Below, one piece after another: positions 1-8,457 of a DNA stretch of 64,000 nucleotides. The notes beneath the pieces were generated by a model that made no database searches, was not told where the DNA came from, and saw nothing but the letters and a program-made list of their open reading frames with translations. The stretch spans positions 1 to 64,000 of the forward strand of contig NZ_LIPD01000010.1 in the NCBI RefSeq assembly GCF_001905545.1, in the 5' to 3' direction. The stretch comes from Streptomyces sp. CB02056. Lineage in GTDB: Bacteria; Actinomycetota; Actinomycetes; Streptomycetales; Streptomycetaceae. How positions within the stretch are numbered: position 1 is the first letter of the stretch; every line of letters begins with the position of its first letter. The position numbers were made by a program, and so were the translations under genes.

Positions 1-42
1 AGGGGTGGAGTTGACCGGTACTAATAGGCCGAGGGCTTGTCC
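1..42 (+). rRNA. rrl: 23S rRNA, 3' end only
   Basis: The first 40 or so bases match the terminal helix and tail of actinobacterial 23S rRNA (GACCGGTACTAATAGGCCGA then GGGCTTGTCC). The gene enters from the left edge, so only its 3' end is present. The exact mature end is estimated from the family, not visible directly. Confidence 0.9.
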
Positions 43-123
43 TCAGTTGCTCGCGTCCACTGTGTTGTTCTGAAACAACGACCCGCCCGAATCTTGTCGG
101 GTGTGCGGTTGACAGTTTCATAG

Positions 124-243
124 TGTTTCGGTGGTCATAGCGTGAGGGAAACGCCCGGTTACATTCCGAACCCGGAAGCTAAGCCTTACAGCGCCGATGG
201 TACTGCAGGGGGGACCCTGTGGGAGAGTAGGACGCCGCCGAAC
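124..243 (+). rRNA. rrf: 5S rRNA
   Basis: About 120 nt with all the usual 5S landmarks: a GTTTCGGTGGTCATAGCG 5' arm, the CCCGGTTACATTCCGAACCC loop region, GGAAGCTAAGC, GATGGTACTGCAGGGGG, and a GGGAGAGTAGGACGCCGCC 3' arm that pairs back to the 5' arm. It lies about 80 nt after the 23S end, in the 23S-5S order of an rrn operon. No tRNA lies between or after them. Confidence 0.95.
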
Positions 244-253
244 AATTCTTCTA

Positions 254-292
254 GAGAAGCCCCCGCCGGGTGAACCGGTCGGGGGCTTCTCT
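254..292 (+). terminator. rrn operon terminator
   Basis: AGAGAAGCCCCCG pairs perfectly with CGGGGGCTTCTCT around a short loop that itself contains CCGG/CCGG. It stands directly behind the 5S gene and ends the rRNA transcript. Confidence 0.9.
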
Positions 293-343
293 GTTGTAGG
301 GTCAACATGCAATTGTCGTCACACGGGACAGGAGGCCCCCCGG

Positions 344-964
344 GTGGAGGTCCAGGAGACGCGGGTCCAGACCGATCGCGTCCTCACCATCCCCAATATG
401 CTGAGCATGGGCCGGCTGGTCGGTGTTCCGCTCTTCCTCTGGCTCATCCTGTGGCCGGTCTTCGACGGGCCCAACAATGACGGTTGGGCACTGCTGATCC
501 TGATGTTGAGCGGGATCAGCGACTACCTGGACGGGAAGCTCGCCCGCCGGTGGGGGCAGATCAGCCGGGTGGGGCAGCTGCTCGATCCGCTGGCCGACCG
601 GCTGTACGTGCTGTCCACGCTGGTCGGGTTGACGTGGCGTGGGATTCTGCCGTGGTGGCTCACCGCGATCCTGTTGGCCCGTGAGGCATTCATCGCCGGC
701 CTGCTGCCGATTCTGGCCCGGCGCGGTTACGGACCGCTCCAGACGAGTTTTCTGGGGAAGGCCGCGACCTTCAATCTGATGTACGCGTTTCCGCTTCTGC
801 TGCTCGGCAGTGTCGACAGCTGGATCGCCCGGCCGGCCGAGGTGGTGAGCTGGGCGTTCATCTGGTGGGGGACGACCTTGTACTGGTGGGCCGCGATTCT
901 TTACGCGGTCCAGGCGCGGCAGATCGTCCGGGGGAGCACCGCGGGCCCGGCGTCCACAGTCTGA
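344..964 (+). CDS. CDP-alcohol phosphatidyltransferase (PgsA2-like)
   Basis: A 206-aa integral membrane enzyme that transfers a phosphatidyl group from CDP-diacylglycerol to an alcohol acceptor. The complete family signature DxxDGxxARx8GxxxDxxxD is present (SDYLDGKLARRWGQ, continuing to LLDPLADR), and about five hydrophobic segments follow. The reading frame is open back into the 5S gene. I chose GTG 344 because GGACAGGAGG lies a few bases upstream and the earlier starts fall inside the rRNA. Acceptor specificity (glycerol phosphate or another alcohol) cannot be read from sequence. The position matches Rv1822 (pgsA2) at the head of the same conserved cluster in mycobacteria. A possible -10, TAGGGT, lies at 297-302. 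Confidence 0.9.
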   Translation: MEVQETRVQTDRVLTIPNMLSMGRLVGVPLFLWLILWPVFDGPNNDGWALLILMLSGISDYLDGKLARRWGQISRVGQLLDPLADRLYVLSTLVGLTWRGILPWWLTAILLAREAFIAGLLPILARRGYGPLQTSFLGKAATFNLMYAFPLLLLGSVDSWIARPAEVVSWAFIWWGTTLYWWAAILYAVQARQIVRGSTAGPASTV

Positions 965-1088
965 GACGTGATCTGAGAGAAGCCCCACGCCTCCTCGGTG
1001 CGTCGGACGATACCTTCCGGGTAGAGAACCTTCTGGAACGCTTTGATGGACCTGCCGGTCCACCACCGCGAAGGAGGACGCACCCGTA

Positions 1089-3584
1089 ATGAAAGCCGTT
1101 GTAATGGCAGGGGGCGAGGGCACCCGACTCCGCCCGATGACCTCCAGCATGCCGAAGCCGCTGCTTCCGGTCGCCAATAGGCCGATCATGGAGCACGTGC
1201 TTCGGCTGCTGAAGCGGCACGGCCTCTCCGACACCGTCGTCACCGTGCAGTTCCTGGCGTCGCTGGTCAAGAACTATTTCGGTGACGGCGAAGAGCTGGG
1301 CATGCATCTGACCTATGCCCACGAGGAGACGCCACTGGGCACTGCGGGGAGTGTCAAGAACGCCGAGGACGCGCTCAAGGACGATTCCTTTCTGGTGATC
1401 TCCGGTGACGCGTTGACCGACTTCAATCTCTCGGAATTGATCGACTTTCACCGCAGTAAGAACGCTCTGGTCACCGTCTGTCTCACGAGGGTGCCGAATC
1501 CACTGGAGTTCGGCATCACGATCACGGACGAGGAGGGGAGGGTCGAGCGGTTCCTGGAGAAGCCGACCTGGGGGCAGGTCTTCTCCGACACGGTGAACAC
1601 CGGTATCTATGTGATGGAACCCGAGGTCTTCGACTACGTCGCGGCGGGCGAGTCCGTCGACTGGTCGAGTGACGTCTTCCCCCAGCTCCTGAAGGAGGGC
1701 AAGCGGGTCTACGGGTACGTCGCCGAGGGCTACTGGGAGGACGTGGGCACCCACGAGAGCTACGGCAAGGCCCAGGCGGACGTCCTGGAGGGCAAGGTCG
1801 ACGTCGAGCTCGACGGGTTCGAGATCTCCCCGGGGGTCTGGGTCGCCGAGGGCGCCGAGGTGGACCCGGAGGCGGTGCTGCGCGGGCCGCTGTACATCGG
1901 GGACTACGCCAAGGTCGAGGCCGGCGTGGAGATCCGCGAGCACACCGTGCTGGGCAGCAACGTGGTCGTCAAGCGCGGCGCGTTCCTGCACAGGGCGGTG
2001 GTGCACGACAACGTGTACGTCGGGCCGCAGAGCAACCTGCGGGGCTGCGTGGTCGGCAAGAACACCGACGTGATGCGGGCCGCGCGGATCGAGGACGGCG
2101 CGGTGATCGGGGACGAGTGCCTGGTCGGCGAGGAGTCGATCATCGGGGCGAACGTCCGGGTCTACCCGTTCAAGACCATCGAGGCCGGCGCCGTCGTCAA
2201 CACCTCGGTGATCTGGGAGTCGCGCGGCCAGGAGCACCTGTTCGGGGTCCGCGGCGTCTCGGGCATCCTGAACGTCGAGATCACCCCGGAGCTGGCCGTC
2301 CGGCTGGCGGGGGCGTACGCGACGACGCTGAAGAAGGGTGCCACCGTCACCATCGCGCGTGACCACTCGCGTGGTGCGCGTGCGCTCAAACGGGCGATGA
2401 TCTCGGCGCTCCAGACCTCCGCGATCGACGTCCGCGACCTCGAGAACGTGCCCATGCCGGTGGCCCGGCAGCACACGGCGCGGGGGAGCGCGGGCGGGAT
2501 CTTCCTGCGGACCACGCCGGGTGTGCCGGACTCGCTGGACATCCTCTTCTTCGACGAGCGCGGGGCGGACCTCTCGCAGGCCGGCCAGCGCAAGCTCGAC
2601 CGCGTCTACGCGCGCCAGGAGTTCCGGCGGGCCTTCCCCGGTGAGATCGGGGACCTGACCTTCCCCTCCAGCGTCTTCGACTCCTACGCGGGAAACCTGC
2701 TGCGGACGGTGGACACGACCGGAGTCCGGGAGGCCGGGCTGAAGGTGGTCGTGGACACCGCGCACGGCAGCGCGGGCCTCGTCCTGCCGAGCATCCTGGG
2801 CCGACTCGGCGTCGAGGCGCTCACCGTCTCCAGCGGGCTGGACGAGGCGCGGCCGACCGAGGACGCGGAAACGCGGCGGGCCGGCCTGGCCAGGCTCGGT
2901 GAGCTGGTCGCCTCCTCGCGGGCGGCCTTCGGGGTGCGGTTCGATCCGGTGGGCGAGCGCGTCGCGTTCGTGGACGAGCTCGGGCGGGTGATCGACGACG
3001 ACCGAGCCCTGCTGGTGCTGCTGGACCTGGTCGCCGCCGAGCGGCGCAGCGGGCAGGTGGCACTGCCGGTGACCACCACCCGGATCGCCGAGCAGGTCGC
3101 CGCGTACCACGGCACCCAGGTCATCTGGACCACGACGACGCCGGACGACCTCGCGAAGGCGGCCTCCGCCGAGGGCACGGTGTTCGGCGGGGACGGGCGC
3201 GGCGGCTTCGTGGTGCCCGAGTTCAGCGGGGTGCTGGACGGTGCCGCGGCGTTCGTCCGGCTGGTCGGCCTGGTGGCGCGGACCCAGCTCACGCTGAGCC
3301 AGATCGACGCCCGGATCCCGCAGGCGCACATCCGGCGCCGGGACATCGCGACGCCGTGGGCCGCCAAGGGCATGGTCATGCGCTCGGTGGTGGAGGCGGC
3401 CGGCAGCCGTCGGCTGGACACCACCGACGGCGTCCGGGTGGTCGAGGCGGACGGGCGCTGGACGCTGGTGCTCCCGGACCCGGCCGAGGCGGTCACCCAC
3501 CTCTGGGCGGAGGGCCCCGATGACGAGGCCACCGAGGCGCTGCTGGACGAGTGGGCGGCCGTGGTCGACGGGGCGGGACGGTGA
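1089..3584 (+). CDS. Mannose-1-phosphate guanylyltransferase fused to a degenerate phosphomannomutase domain
   Basis: 831 aa. Residues 1-235 are a sugar-nucleotidyltransferase fold (GGEGTRLRPMT at 8-18, then PKPLLPV), followed by left-handed beta-helix hexapeptide repeats to about 370. The expected reaction is GTP plus mannose-1-P to GDP-mannose, for glycolipid or glycoprotein mannosylation. From about 380 to the end the chain resembles the alpha-D-phosphohexomutase superfamily (RDHSRGARALK, DTAHGSAGLVLPS). However, the catalytic phosphoserine loop TASHNP is replaced by LRTTPGVPDS, the metal loop DxDxDR reads FDPVGERV, and the sugar loop reads GGDGRGGF. The C-terminal half therefore looks catalytically dead and probably regulatory or structural. 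The ATG is preceded by AAGGAGGA. The two-domain architecture is common in actinobacteria. Confidence 0.88.
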   Translation: MKAVVMAGGEGTRLRPMTSSMPKPLLPVANRPIMEHVLRLLKRHGLSDTVVTVQFLASLVKNYFGDGEELGMHLTYAHEETPLGTAGSVKNAEDALKDDSFLVISGDALTDFNLSELIDFHRSKNALVTVCLTRVPNPLEFGITITDEEGRVERFLEKPTWGQVFSDTVNTGIYVMEPEVFDYVAAGESVDWSSDVFPQLLKEGKRVYGYVAEGYWEDVGTHESYGKAQADVLEGKVDVELDGFEISPGVWVAEGAEVDPEAVLRGPLYIGDYAKVEAGVEIREHTVLGSNVVVKRGAFLHRAVVHDNVYVGPQSNLRGCVVGKNTDVMRAARIEDGAVIGDECLVGEESIIGANVRVYPFKTIEAGAVVNTSVIWESRGQEHLFGVRGVSGILNVEITPELAVRLAGAYATTLKKGATVTIARDHSRGARALKRAMISALQTSAIDVRDLENVPMPVARQHTARGSAGGIFLRTTPGVPDSLDILFFDERGADLSQAGQRKLDRVYARQEFRRAFPGEIGDLTFPSSVFDSYAGNLLRTVDTTGVREAGLKVVVDTAHGSAGLVLPSILGRLGVEALTVSSGLDEARPTEDAETRRAGLARLGELVASSRAAFGVRFDPVGERVAFVDELGRVIDDDRALLVLLDLVAAERRSGQVALPVTTTRIAEQVAAYHGTQVIWTTTTPDDLAKAASAEGTVFGGDGRGGFVVPEFSGVLDGAAAFVRLVGLVARTQLTLSQIDARIPQAHIRRRDIATPWAAKGMVMRSVVEAAGSRRLDTTDGVRVVEADGRWTLVLPDPAEAVTHLWAEGPDDEATEALLDEWAAVVDGAGR

Positions 3585-3637
3585 CGAACCGGGACTGAGC
3601 AGGATCAGGAGCTGAGCTCGGAACCGCCTCGGACGGC

Positions 3638-3665
3638 GGGGCGCGCGGTGTGACCCGCGCGCCCC
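3638..3665 (+). terminator. Terminator after the guanylyltransferase gene
   Basis: GGGGCGCGCGG and CCGCGCGCCCC form a perfect 11-bp stem with a six-base loop, followed by TCTGTCCGTTTT. The rest of the 196-nt gap before the DUF881 gene holds a 6-bp inverted repeat (CGGAAT 3687-3692, ATTCCG 3703-3708) and a doubled TGTGTGCAGC near 3712. Both are possible promoter-proximal sites. Confidence 0.75.
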
Positions 3666-3780
3666 TCTGTCCGTTTTCACATCATTCGGAATACTCCGTC
3701 ACATTCCGTCATGTGTGCAGCGTGTGTGCAGCTCAGGGGCCGTGCACGGGCCTCCTCGACGACATGGGACGATGGTCTCC

Positions 3781-4860
3781 ATGCCAGCGACGCCGACGCC
3801 GAGTGCCCCGAACGGACGGTACAACCGCCCGGACGCCTCGATGTCCTTGCTGACCAACGTGATGGACCACAGCCTGGACGAGGGCTACGCGGAGGCGGCC
3901 GCCGCGCGCGGCGGTGCCCGCGACAGCCGGATACCCGGGACCCTGCCGGGGCTGCTGACGCTCGGGGCGGGGCTGGCGCTGGTCGGCGCGGTGGTGACGG
4001 TGGGCGCGGTGAACGCGCACAAGGCCGAGCCCTCGCTGGCCAAGGAACGGGACGCGCTGATCCACCGGATCAACGACAGCAACACCTCGGCCGACCGGTT
4101 GCAGAAGCAGGTGCAGGAGCTGCGGCTCAAGGTCGACAGCACGCAGCAGCAGGCGCTCGCCTCGGGCGACGCCGATCCCGGCGGGGTGAGCGGGGCCGTG
4201 GGCCTGGGCCAGGTCACCGGGCCGGGCGTGAAGCTGGTCCTGGAGGACGCCGCGGGCACGGGCAGCGGCGGCAACGTCGACCCGAGGGCCGGGCAGGGCT
4301 TCTCCAACAGCGGCCGGCTGCGGGACCGCGACCTGCAGCTGGTGGTGAACGGCCTCTGGGGATCCGGGGCCGAGGCGATCGCGATCAATGGCCAGCGGCT
4401 GACCGCGCTGTCCGCGATCCGGGCCGCGGGCGAGGCGGTGCTGGTGGACAACCGGCCGCTGGTGCCGCCGTACAACATCCAGGCGATCGGGGACGGCTCG
4501 AAGCTCCTCACCGCCTTCGAGAAGGACATGGCCGGGCAGTACCTGCGGCTGCTCCAGGAGCAGTACGGCATCAAGTCGACGCTCTCCGTGCAGAAGAACC
4601 TGACGCTGCCGGCGGCGGTGGGGGTGACGCTGCGGACCGCGCAGCCGGTGACGCCCGAGGCCTCGCCCCCGGCGACCGCGGGCGCAACGCCGCCGGCCGG
4701 AGCCGGAACCCAGGAGAGCCCCGGCGCGTCCGTCTCACCGTCGGCCTCGCCTTCCGCTTCCGCCTCGTCGGCCCCGACCAGCGGTGCTTCCACCGCCAAG
4801 CGGCGTCCGCCGACCGGAACCACCAAGACCACGACAGGGACAGGAGCAGCCAGACCGTGA
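3781..4860 (+). CDS. DUF881 membrane protein (first of two)
   Basis: 359 aa with one transmembrane segment (GLLTLGAGLALVGAVVTVGA), a short coiled coil (RDALIHRINDSNTSADRLQK) and an extracytoplasmic DUF881 domain, ending in a Ser/Ala/Pro-rich tail. The motif PDASMSLLTNVMDHSLDEGY near the N terminus is typical of the family. ATG 3781 is chosen. ATG 3772 and ATG 3841 are alternatives, and no clear ribosome binding site decides between them. The stop overlaps the GTG of the next gene, so the two are probably translationally coupled. In mycobacteria this protein, Sbp and a second DUF881 protein are adjacent and conserved. The biochemical function is unknown. Confidence 0.85.
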   Translation: MPATPTPSAPNGRYNRPDASMSLLTNVMDHSLDEGYAEAAAARGGARDSRIPGTLPGLLTLGAGLALVGAVVTVGAVNAHKAEPSLAKERDALIHRINDSNTSADRLQKQVQELRLKVDSTQQQALASGDADPGGVSGAVGLGQVTGPGVKLVLEDAAGTGSGGNVDPRAGQGFSNSGRLRDRDLQLVVNGLWGSGAEAIAINGQRLTALSAIRAAGEAVLVDNRPLVPPYNIQAIGDGSKLLTAFEKDMAGQYLRLLQEQYGIKSTLSVQKNLTLPAAVGVTLRTAQPVTPEASPPATAGATPPAGAGTQESPGASVSPSASPSASASSAPTSGASTAKRRPPTGTTKTTTGTGAARP

Positions 4861-5189
4861 TTGCCGTACTGGGTCTTGTGATCGGGGTGGTCGTCGGCCT
4901 CTTCGTCCAACCCGAGGTGCCGGACGCCGTCGTGCCCTACCTGCCGATCGCGGTGGTGGCGGCGCTGGACGCCGTGTTCGGCGGCGTCCGGGCGATGCTC
5001 GACGGGATCTTCAACGACAAGGTGTTCATCGTCTCGTTCCTGTCGAACGTGGTGGTCGCGGCACTGATCGTCTTCCTCGGTGACCAGCTGGGCGTCGGCT
5101 CGCAGCTGTCCACCGGCGTGGTCGTCGTCCTCGGCATCCGCATCTTCTCCAACGCGGCCGCGATCCGGCGCCATGTCTTCCGTGCCTGA
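4857..5189 (+). CDS. sbp: Small basic protein Sbp (DUF1290)
   Basis: 110 aa, almost entirely hydrophobic, with three to four membrane segments (MIAVLGLVIGVVVGLF, PYLPIAVVAALDAVFGG, VSFLSNVVVAALIVFLG, LSTGVVVVLGIRIFSN) and a basic C terminus (AAIRRHVFRA). Length and composition match the DUF1290 family. GTG 4857 overlaps the TGA of the preceding DUF881 gene (GTGA), and the gene overlaps the following DUF881 start by 17 nt, which points to a tight three-gene operon. Its constant partnership with two DUF881 proteins suggests a membrane complex, but the role is not established. Confidence 0.88.
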   Translation: MIAVLGLVIGVVVGLFVQPEVPDAVVPYLPIAVVAALDAVFGGVRAMLDGIFNDKVFIVSFLSNVVVAALIVFLGDQLGVGSQLSTGVVVVLGIRIFSNAAAIRRHVFRA

Positions 5190-6387
5190 GCCGGGCCGCG
5201 AGCCCGCGGCGGAGGACGGGCGGGAGGCGGCGGTGGCCGGGCCGGCCGCCGGGAAACCGGCTGGAGAGCCGGGCGGGAAAGCGATCGAGAAGGCGGTTTC
5301 AAAGCCCGTCCGGGAGGTCGTGGACGCACCTCGGACGGACGGTGCGGCGGACGCGGACGAGGCTGCCGGGACGGCCGGGGAGACCGCCGAGGCCGTGGAG
5401 CCCGTCGTTGCCTCGGAGGAGAAGTCTGACGCTAAGGCTGAGCTTCAGGCCGGTTCGGTGCCCGAGCCGACGCTGCGGCTCACGAAGGTCACCGCGCCGG
5501 CCCCCGGGGCCGAGCCGAAGACCGAGCCGAAGACCGGGGCGAAGCCGGAGTCCGCGCCTGCCGCTGAGCCCGAGCCCACGCCCGAGCCCGTGCCGGCCCC
5601 GGAGCCCGCGGCGGAAGCGGAGTCCGAGCCGGAACCCGAGCCCGAGCCCGTCGCGGACCGGAGTGCCGGCCGGCGGCGCCTGAAGGCGGCGCTCTGGCCG
5701 CCGCGGCTGTCGCGCGGCCAGCTGGTGGTGGCGCTGCTGCTGTTCTCGCTCGGCCTGGGGCTGGCGATCCAGGTGCGGTCGACCAACGACCACCACAGTC
5801 AGCTCCGCGGGGCCCGCCAGGAGGACCTGGTGCGGATCCTCGATGAACTGGACAGCCGTCAGCAACGTCTTCAGCAGGAGAAGGCGGAGTTGGAGCAGTC
5901 CCTGGCGAAGTTGGAGAACAGCTCCAACCAGGCCAAGGAGGCCCAGGAGCAGACCAGGAAGAAGGCGACGGAGCTCGGCGTGCTCGCCGGTACCGTCAAA
6001 GCCACTGGTCCGGGCATCGTACTCACGGTCGATGATCCCCAAGGGCAGGTGAAGGCAGATATGCTGCTGGACACCCTGCAAGAACTTCGAGCGGCGGGGG
6101 CGGAGGCGATTCAGATCAACGATGTGCGCGTGGTGGTCAACACCTACTTCACCGACCTGTCGGCCGGTGGGGTGCAGATCGACGGGAAGAAGGTCTCGCA
6201 GCCCTACCGCTTCACGGTCGTGGGGAACCCGCAGGATCTGACACCCGCGCTGAACATCCCGGGAGGTGTCGTCCGCACGCTGGAGAGCCACCAGGCGCGG
6301 GCGACGATCGCCCAGCAGCAGAAGGTGGTCGTCGACGCCCTCGTGGACCCGAAGTCGCCGCAGTACGCCAAGCCGGCTTCGAAGTGA
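5173..6387 (+). CDS. DUF881 membrane protein (second), with long Pro-Glu N terminus
   Basis: 404 aa. Residues 1-165 are a low-complexity cytoplasmic region rich in Glu, Pro and Ala, including Pro-Glu repeats such as EPEPTPEPVPAPEP. A single transmembrane helix follows (LVVALLLFSLGLGLAIQV), then a strong coiled coil (LDELDSRQQRLQQEKAELEQ) and the DUF881 domain. ATG 5173 lies inside the end of sbp, so the genes overlap. The long acidic N-terminal arm is absent from the first DUF881 protein and may bind a cytoplasmic partner. Function unknown; third gene of the conserved Sbp/DUF881 operon. Confidence 0.86.
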   Translation: MSSVPEPGREPAAEDGREAAVAGPAAGKPAGEPGGKAIEKAVSKPVREVVDAPRTDGAADADEAAGTAGETAEAVEPVVASEEKSDAKAELQAGSVPEPTLRLTKVTAPAPGAEPKTEPKTGAKPESAPAAEPEPTPEPVPAPEPAAEAESEPEPEPEPVADRSAGRRRLKAALWPPRLSRGQLVVALLLFSLGLGLAIQVRSTNDHHSQLRGARQEDLVRILDELDSRQQRLQQEKAELEQSLAKLENSSNQAKEAQEQTRKKATELGVLAGTVKATGPGIVLTVDDPQGQVKADMLLDTLQELRAAGAEAIQINDVRVVVNTYFTDLSAGGVQIDGKKVSQPYRFTVVGNPQDLTPALNIPGGVVRTLESHQARATIAQQQKVVVDALVDPKSPQYAKPASK

Positions 6388-6616
6388 CGGGGCGCCCGGC
6401 GAACGGCCCGTCAAGGGCGGGCGGCACCCGCTGCGGGGCGCCGCCGTCACATGGGCGAGACTGGTTCGCACCAGTACGCTCCGGAGCAACAACCGCAGTA
6501 CCAACCGCCGGAGTACCACTCCAGCGGGCCCGAGCCGCAACGACCGGGCCCGCAGCATGTCCGAGGTTCTCACCCTGCCCCGCGGGCGGGTCTGTCACAC
6601 GCAAGGGGATTCGCCC
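6388..6616. other. Gap between DUF881 and the FHA gene
   Basis: 229 nt without a confident gene. In mycobacteria gcvH sits here, but no H-protein lipoyl motif is visible. A perfect 6-bp hairpin ACTGGT-TCGC-ACCAGT lies at 6460-6475. An open frame from ATG 6451 would encode a Gln/Pro/Tyr-rich peptide (YAPEQQPQYQPPEYH) that runs out of frame into the FHA gene. It has no ribosome binding site, so I do not call it. Confidence 0.5.
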
Positions 6617-7498
6617 GTGAGTTTCTTCTCGAAGTTGTTCGGTCGTAACAAGGGCCGTGACGCCGCCGCCGTCGAGGCGCCCACCGCGCGTCACCGCCGA
6701 CCGGAGGACGAGCCCGCAGTGCCGGGCATGCGTCCGGCCCCCGAGGCCGCGCCGTACGCAGGTCAGCAGCTGTACCGGGACGGCGGCGCCGCCCAGTACG
6801 CGGGGAATCAGGCGGGCTACGGCGCGTCGGTTGACCCCTCCGGCGAGCCGCGCATAGGTTTCCCGTCAGGACCCTCAACCTCTGGTGGAGGGTTTGCCCC
6901 GGATCCGTACGCCGGGCACAACCCGTCGGGTGTGCCGCGCCAGGAGGCTGTGAACATGGCTGGCCCCACTCCGTGCCCCAGGTGCGGCAACCGGAACCCG
7001 GCCGCGGCCCGGTTCTGTTCCAACTGCGGCACGGCGCTGCGCGGCGGCCTGCTCCCGGAGGGGGCGGCGGAGACCACGTCGACCATCTCCATCTCCGGCC
7101 TGGAGTCGTACGACCCCACCACCACGACCGGCACCGGCGCCACGCCGGCCCTGTCGGCCGAGGTGCTGTCGGCGATCGACGCGCTGCCGCCGGGCTCGGC
7201 CCTGCTGATCGTGCAGCGCGGTCCGAACTCCGGCAGCCGGTTCCTGCTGGACTCGGACGTCACCACGGCGGGTCGCCACCCGCAGGGTGACATCTTCCTC
7301 GACGACGTCACGGTCTCGCGCCGCCACGTGGAGTTCCGCCGCACCCCGGCCGGCTTCAGCGTCGCGGACGTGGGCAGCCTCAACGGCACCTACGTGAACC
7401 GGGAGCGGATCGACGAGGTGCCGCTGAACAACGGCGACGAGGTGCAGATCGGGAAGTACCGGCTGGTGTTCTTCGCCGGCCACAACCGGGGGTACTGA
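6617..7498 (+). CDS. garA: GarA/OdhI-like FHA protein with zinc ribbon
   Basis: 293 aa. Residues 1-115 are a disordered leader, 120-137 a zinc ribbon (C120, C123, C134, C137), and about 190-285 a forkhead-associated domain with the canonical phosphothreonine-binding elements (TAGRHPQGDIFLDD, SRRHVEF, LNGTYVNRERI). E152-T153-T154-S155 is the ETTS motif that PknB/PknG-type kinases phosphorylate in mycobacterial GarA and corynebacterial OdhI. After phosphorylation those proteins fold back and release 2-oxoglutarate dehydrogenase and glutamate enzymes; the same switch is inferred here. GTG 6617 has AAGGGGA upstream. The gene order (DUF881 before, MerR after) equals that around mycobacterial garA. 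The zinc ribbon is an extra relative to the mycobacterial protein. Confidence 0.85.
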   Translation: MSFFSKLFGRNKGRDAAAVEAPTARHRRPEDEPAVPGMRPAPEAAPYAGQQLYRDGGAAQYAGNQAGYGASVDPSGEPRIGFPSGPSTSGGGFAPDPYAGHNPSGVPRQEAVNMAGPTPCPRCGNRNPAAARFCSNCGTALRGGLLPEGAAETTSTISISGLESYDPTTTTGTGATPALSAEVLSAIDALPPGSALLIVQRGPNSGSRFLLDSDVTTAGRHPQGDIFLDDVTVSRRHVEFRRTPAGFSVADVGSLNGTYVNRERIDEVPLNNGDEVQIGKYRLVFFAGHNRGY

Positions 7499-7521
7499 AA
7501 ACGACGTCGGCAGGAGCCCGA

Positions 7522-8373
7522 GTGAATACGAATACCCCTTCCTCTTCTCTCGGGGCGGCCACCCCAACCCCGTCCGGTCCGCAGGCGGACCGCGGCGGGC
7601 GCGGGGTGGTCGCGGGCCCGCGGCAGCCGGTCCGGGCCGAGCGGCCCGCCGGCCGCCGGCGCGGCGGTGACGAGCTGCTGAGCATCGGCGCGGTGCTGGC
7701 CTTCCTGCGCGACGACTTCCCCGAGGTCACCATCTCCAAGATCCGCTTCCTGGAGGCGGAGGGACTGGTCGAGCCGCAGCGCACGCCCTCGGGGTACCGC
7801 AAGTTCAGCCCGGCCGACGTCGAGCGGCTGGCCTACGTCCTGCGCATGCAGCGGGACCACTACCTGCCGTTGCGGGTGATCCGGGAGCACCTGGACGCCA
7901 TCGAGCGCGGTGAGAACCCGCCCGCGCTGCCCTCCGCCGCCGACACCCGGCCCGGGCCGCTGGAGGAGGCGGACCGGGAGCTGGTGGCCGGCGGAGAGGT
8001 GCCCTCCGGCGTCCGGCTGGGGCGCGCCGAACTGCTCGCGGCGGCCGAGGCCGGGGAGCCGGAGCTGGCCGAGTGGGAGTCCTACGGGCTCGTCGCCCCG
8101 GGACCGGACGGCGGCTACGACGGTGAGGCGCTCCAGGTGGCCCGGCTGGTCGCGGAGCTCGGCCGGTACGGGCTGGAGCCACGGCACCTGCGCGCCATGA
8201 AGGCCGCGGCGGACCGCGAGATCGCGCTGGTGGAACAGGTGGTGGCGCCGTTGCGCCGGCACCGGAACCCGCAGACCAGGGCGCACGCGGAGGCCACCGC
8301 CCGGGAGCTCGCGACGCTGTCCGTACGGCTGCACGCGGCCATGGTCCAGGCCGGGATGCGGACGCGCGGATAG
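7522..8373 (+). CDS. ftsR: MerR-family regulator, FtsR-like
   Basis: 283 aa. A disordered leader of about 50 residues precedes a MerR winged helix-turn-helix (LSIGAVLAFLRDDFPEV, ISKIRFLEAEGLVEPQRT, SGYRKFSPADVERL). There is no cysteine effector cluster at the C terminus, so metal or redox sensing is unlikely. Position between the FHA gene and the DUF151 gene matches Rv1828 and its Corynebacterium orthologue FtsR, an activator of ftsZ. A role in cell division or growth control is inferred from that synteny. GTG 7522 follows GGCAGGAG by a good distance and lies 23 nt after the FHA gene, so the two may be cotranscribed. Confidence 0.8.
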   Translation: MNTNTPSSSLGAATPTPSGPQADRGGRGVVAGPRQPVRAERPAGRRRGGDELLSIGAVLAFLRDDFPEVTISKIRFLEAEGLVEPQRTPSGYRKFSPADVERLAYVLRMQRDHYLPLRVIREHLDAIERGENPPALPSAADTRPGPLEEADRELVAGGEVPSGVRLGRAELLAAAEAGEPELAEWESYGLVAPGPDGGYDGEALQVARLVAELGRYGLEPRHLRAMKAAADREIALVEQVVAPLRRHRNPQTRAHAEATARELATLSVRLHAAMVQAGMRTRG

Positions 8374-8457
8374 CGCGTGCCGCCCGCGGCGCGCCCTGGC
8401 CGCACCGCGCTGACCAGCGGCGTCGGCCCTGCGCTTTCATATCCGGGAGCGGAGCCA

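Noticed and set aside
197..343. Long N-terminal extension of the phosphatidyltransferase frame, starting inside the 5S gene.
   Set aside because: It overlaps the 5S rRNA and its terminator, and a good ribosome site precedes GTG 344.
2229..3584. Functional phosphomannomutase, giving a bifunctional enzyme.
   Set aside because: The catalytic serine, metal and sugar loops are all missing.
858..3680. 940-aa minus-strand frame opposite the guanylyltransferase gene.
   Set aside because: Composition is Arg/Pro/Gly/Asp-rich shadow sequence without any recognisable domain.
6388..6616. Search for gcvH at its mycobacterial position.
   Set aside because: No lipoyl-lysine motif or H-protein sequence in any frame.
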